The notes under the pieces were generated by a model that worked only from the letters and a program-made list of their open reading frames with translations, ran no database searches and was not told the origin of the DNA. Shown piece by piece: positions 61,567-64,000 of a DNA stretch of 64,000 nucleotides. The DNA is taken from positions 1 to 64,000 of the forward strand of contig JAAYUF010000113.1 in assembly GCA_012517815.1 (NCBI GenBank). Direction: 5' to 3'. Position 1 is the first letter of the stretch, and every line of letters begins with the position of its first letter. The stretch comes from Clostridiales bacterium (GTDB taxonomy: Bacteria > Bacillota > Clostridia > Christensenellales > Aristaeellaceae). Made by a program: the position numbers and the translations under genes.

Positions 61567-62736
61567 TTACCCCAGCGCCTCGTATACCAAATCGCGTATT
61601 CTCGGGTGGATCGTCCGGTAATTCTCCTCAAATCCCAGCACATGCTCCGCCACAAACAGGCTCAGCCGGTTCTCCGGGTCGATCAGCACATAGGCGCCGG
61701 CCGCGCCGTCCCAGCCGAATTCCCCGACGGGGCTTCGGGCCGCGCTCGCGTCCATCAGCGTGCGCACCCCCAGCCCATACCCGTAGCCCGTTTTTCCGGT
61801 GGCGGCAAAATCGCGGAGCATCCGCTCGTCCAGCCAGTTGCGCCGCATCAGATCAATCGATTCCGAGGTGAGGATGCGGTTCCCCGTTGCGCCCACGCCG
61901 CCGTTGGCCAGCGCCTGCGCGAAAAGGCTGTATGCGTTCACCGTGCAGTAAAGCCCCGCGCCGCCGCTCTCGTACGCCTCGGTAAGCCGGTAGGGAGAAG
62001 GCTCCTCCCACGGGACGATCCGGCCTGTGGCCGCGTCGGCCTGGTATTGCGCGCTCAACCGCGCCCGCTGCGCCGCGTCCGGCGTGAGCGTCATGTCGCG
62101 GATCTCCAGCGGCTCAAACAGATGCCGTTGCAGGTACGCCCCGTAGCGCTCGCCCGATACGGTTTCCACTAGCCCGCCCAGCACGTCGTGGGCCAGGCTG
62201 TACACCCAGCGGGTGCCGGGCTCGCAGATCAGCGGCATCCGCGCGATGGCCGCCATCGCCCCTCGCATGGTGCCGCCGTGCCGGTTGTCCCGCACATAGG
62301 CTTGCAGCGCGGCGGCGCCGAGGTCATACGTAAGCCCCGCCGTCATCCGGAACAGATCCAGCACGCGGATGGGGTTTTGCGCCCGCGCCGGCGACGCGTC
62401 CCCGCCGGGCGAACGAAGCGGCGCATCGCCCGCAGGGTCGCCCCGCGACACGAAAAGTTCGGCAAATTCCGGCAGGTAGGCGTCCAGCCGGTCGGAAAGG
62501 CTCAGCTTGCCCTGTTGGATCAGTTGCAGGGCCGCGACGGCGGTTACTACCTTCGTCGCCGAGTAGACGCCGTACAGGTCGGTATCGGCCACGGGCCGCG
62601 CGCCCTGCGGATCGGCGTATCCCGCGCCGTGGCGGTACAGGGTTTCGTAGCCGCGCGTCACCTTGCAATCCACCGCGGGGATGCCATAGGTTCCCGCCAG
62701 CGAGTCCAGATAGGCTGTCAGTTTTGTAAAATCCAT
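61567..62736 (-). CDS. Serine beta-lactamase/EstB-like hydrolase
   Basis: The ATG at 62736 follows GGCAGGAA; the track's extra 19 residues are unsupported. 389 residues without a signal peptide. The Beta-lactamase-family (class C, EstB-type) fold is indicated by the nucleophile motif YSATKV (Ser59, Lys62), the tyrosine motif RWVYSLAHDVLGGL, and GYGYGLGVRTL with FGWDGAAG near the C-terminus, which replaces the KTG box. Such cytoplasmic proteins are usually esterases or have unknown substrates and do not give antibiotic resistance. Its neighbour is a sucrose-phosphorylase-like gene on the same strand. Confidence 0.85.
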   Translation of the reverse strand: MDFTKLTAYLDSLAGTYGIPAVDCKVTRGYETLYRHGAGYADPQGARPVADTDLYGVYSATKVVTAVAALQLIQQGKLSLSDRLDAYLPEFAELFVSRGDPAGDAPLRSPGGDASPARAQNPIRVLDLFRMTAGLTYDLGAAALQAYVRDNRHGGTMRGAMAAIARMPLICEPGTRWVYSLAHDVLGGLVETVSGERYGAYLQRHLFEPLEIRDMTLTPDAAQRARLSAQYQADAATGRIVPWEEPSPYRLTEAYESGGAGLYCTVNAYSLFAQALANGGVGATGNRILTSESIDLMRRNWLDERMLRDFAATGKTGYGYGLGVRTLMDASAARSPVGEFGWDGAAGAYVLIDPENRLSLFVAEHVLGFEENYRTIHPRIRDLVYEALG

Positions 62737-62829
62737 CGGTTCCTGCCCTTTCTGACCAGGCGTCCGCCGGCCGCCTTCGCGCCGCGCCGGCAACGGTTAT
62801 CGCGCGCCGGTCAGCAAAACGCGCTTGCG

Positions 62830-63051
62830 CCGGTCTGGGCCCGGCTGCGCGCAAGGAGAATTCACACACAAGCGTAATGCCGTGTGCCCGTCCGTGCCGG
62901 GCTGCAATGTTCCGCCGCCCGTTTGCAACGGCCCGCCGCGCCGGTCTGGGCCCGGCTGCGCGCAAGGAGAATTTACACACAAGCGTAATGCCGTGTGCCC
63001 GTCCGTGCCGGGCTGCAATGTTCCGCCGCCCGTTTGCAACGGCCCGCCGCG
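62830..63051. repeat. Tandem 111-bp duplication
   Basis: Bases 62830-62940 are repeated at 62941-63051, starting CCGGTCTGGGCCCGGCTGCG. I see only one difference (GAATTCACAC versus GAATTTACAC). 111 is a multiple of three and frames stay open, but no real gene is evident. The near identity points to a recent duplication. Confidence 0.9.
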
Positions 63052-63093
63052 CCGGACGGCCGCGCTTCCCGAAGCCCGGCCGCCCGGCGCGCG

Positions 63094-64000
63094 TCACGCC
63101 TGCCGGTACACCGGGGCGCGCTCGCCCGCCGCGTCCGCCGTTTCCACGGTAAAGGCGAGCGTTCGCAGGTTCGCGTCCAGCGTCGCCTCGCACCCGTTCC
63201 CGCGCCAGGTGAGGCGCAGGGTTTCGACGCTCGGCCGGGCGATGTCCAGCGCCGCGTCAAAGCCGAAAGCCGGGCAGGCGTTGCGGAACCTGAGCAGGGT
63301 CAGCTGGTCCTGAACAACCGGCTGTTGCAGGGCCCGTTCGACCGCTTCGGCGGTCAGGTTGGTACGGTTGATCTCCTTGTGCCCGGCCGCGCCCGCGCCC
63401 CGCGCCGCCGCGAGATCGTTGCGGCCCGCGAACAGGTCCAGATACCACACCTGCGGCTTGCCCGGCATGAAGAGGTGAATCGCGCGCGCCAGCAGCAGCC
63501 GCCGTTCGTCCTCGCCCAAGGCGCTGAAATAGGTGGCGTTCACCTGATAGTACACGTTTTTTTGCCCGTGCAGGTCCTTGACCAGCCCGCCCCGGCCGAC
63601 GACCACCCGGATGAGCGCTTCGATCTGCTCCTCCGTAAGCAGGCCCTTTAAATCCAGCAGCGGGATGCCGTCGTGGCAGCCCAGCATGGTCACGGAGCGG
63701 ATGCCCTTTTCCACCTGTTCCTGCGCCCAGCGCGCCAGCAGATCGCCGTTTTGGCGTTCCAGCGCGTCGATCACAAGCCCCGGCAGGAAGAAATCATAGC
63801 ACGGGTAGCCTTCCCGCGCGAGGCGCGCGTAGGTTTTTTCCGCGTAGCTCGCGTGGATTTCCGGCAGCAGGGTCAGCCCGTAGCGGTCGGCCAGGGCGCG
63901 CACGCGCGCGAGCAGCTCCCAGGTGTCCGGCTCGTTGAGGAAGTTCCGCTTGCCGGGCGCTTTGGGCGCATACGCGAAGGCGTCCAGCCGCACAATCTGC
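63094..64000 (-). CDS. GH13 sucrose phosphorylase-like protein (5' part beyond the window)
   Basis: The frame is open to the right edge, and the GTG at 63993 is an internal Val (IVRLDAFAYAPK), so the visible 302 residues are the C-terminal part of a 480-500 residue protein. Sucrose phosphorylases turn sucrose and phosphate into glucose-1-phosphate and fructose. The catalytic set fits: nucleophile Asp in VRLDAFAY, acid/base Glu in LLPEIHASY, transition-state Asp in LGCHDGIPLLD. Later segments (NVYYQVNATYFSALGEDE, MPGKPQVWYLDLFAGRND, EINRTNLT) follow the sucrose/sucrose-6F-phosphate phosphorylase pattern. A gene upstream of it in the operon cannot be seen. The fructose product could enter the rare-sugar pathway nearby. 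Confidence 0.88.
   Translation of the reverse strand, partial: QIVRLDAFAYAPKAPGKRNFLNEPDTWELLARVRALADRYGLTLLPEIHASYAEKTYARLAREGYPCYDFFLPGLVIDALERQNGDLLARWAQEQVEKGIRSVTMLGCHDGIPLLDLKGLLTEEQIEALIRVVVGRGGLVKDLHGQKNVYYQVNATYFSALGEDERRLLLARAIHLFMPGKPQVWYLDLFAGRNDLAAARGAGAAGHKEINRTNLTAEAVERALQQPVVQDQLTLLRFRNACPAFGFDAALDIARPSVETLRLTWRGNGCEATLDANLRTLAFTVETADAAGERAPVYRQA

Noticed and set aside
61567-62736. Antibiotic-resistance beta-lactamase
   Set aside because: It lacks a signal peptide and the KTG box, and is closer to EstB-type esterases. A resistance role is not supported.

Overview
The window looks like a chromosomal segment of a GC-rich member of the Bacillota (Clostridia-like, probably gut-associated). 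The signs are a T-box riboswitch upstream of metG, YesM/YesN-type two-component regulators, encoded CCA ends on the tRNAs, frequent TTG/GTG starts with strong AGGAGG sites, and carbohydrate uptake through CUT1 and CUT2 ABC transporters. The genus cannot be named from this sequence alone. High GC keeps antisense frames open, so most long entries in the ORF track are shadows.

Layout. (1) 1-3600: the 3' end of a secreted cytochrome b5-like protein followed by a small four-helix membrane protein with paired histidines, a lipoprotein, one copy of a dispersed 178-bp element, a Cys-rich zinc-ribbon-like protein and a 22-bp tandem array. (2) 3613-15250: housekeeping genes. secA-prfB-DUF1461-tsaD run on the minus strand; rpsB, tsf, tRNA-Gln and tRNA-Glu on the plus strand; tatD and T-box-controlled metG on the minus strand. 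A low-GC gene with an odd C-terminus sits between secA and rpsB. (3) 17700-22300: the second inverted copy of the dispersed element, a TetR regulator with its operator and a MATE exporter, and a membrane-anchored methyltransferase next to a frameshifted methyltransferase remnant. (4) 22870-33910: an alpha-glycoside locus with GH36, GH31, sensor kinase, AraC-type response regulator, solute-binding protein and two permeases. (5) 34369-46243: a pectin-oligosaccharide locus with a deacetylase, solute-binding protein, two permeases, AraC regulator, GH28, GH105, CE8 and an aldo/keto reductase. None of the enzymes shows an export signal, so imported oligomers are probably degraded in the cytoplasm. 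(6) 46506-47441: a peptidoglycan-binding-domain protein whose terminal Cys motif is cut off by an in-frame stop. (7) 48037-61039: a rare-sugar locus with a LacI regulator, RbsA/C/B-type transporter, divergent RpiB-like protein, 3-hexulose-6-phosphate-synthase-like protein, FGGY kinase, D-lyxose-isomerase-like protein, D-allulose 3-epimerase-like protein, class II aldolase and PfkB kinase. (8) 61567-64000: a serine beta-lactamase-like hydrolase, a perfect-looking 111-bp duplication, and the 3' part of a sucrose-phosphorylase-like GH13 gene that runs off the right edge.

Two features recur. The large intergenic gaps hold degenerate tandem repeats with different unit lengths (22, 34, 98, roughly 70-83 and 111 bp). 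Both CUT1 transporters lack an ATPase gene, so they presumably share a multitask ATPase encoded elsewhere. The points I would examine first are the rare-sugar operon with its altered RpiB-like protein beside an HPS-like enzyme, the in-frame stop in the peptidoglycan-binding protein, and the paired inverted copies of the 178-bp element.
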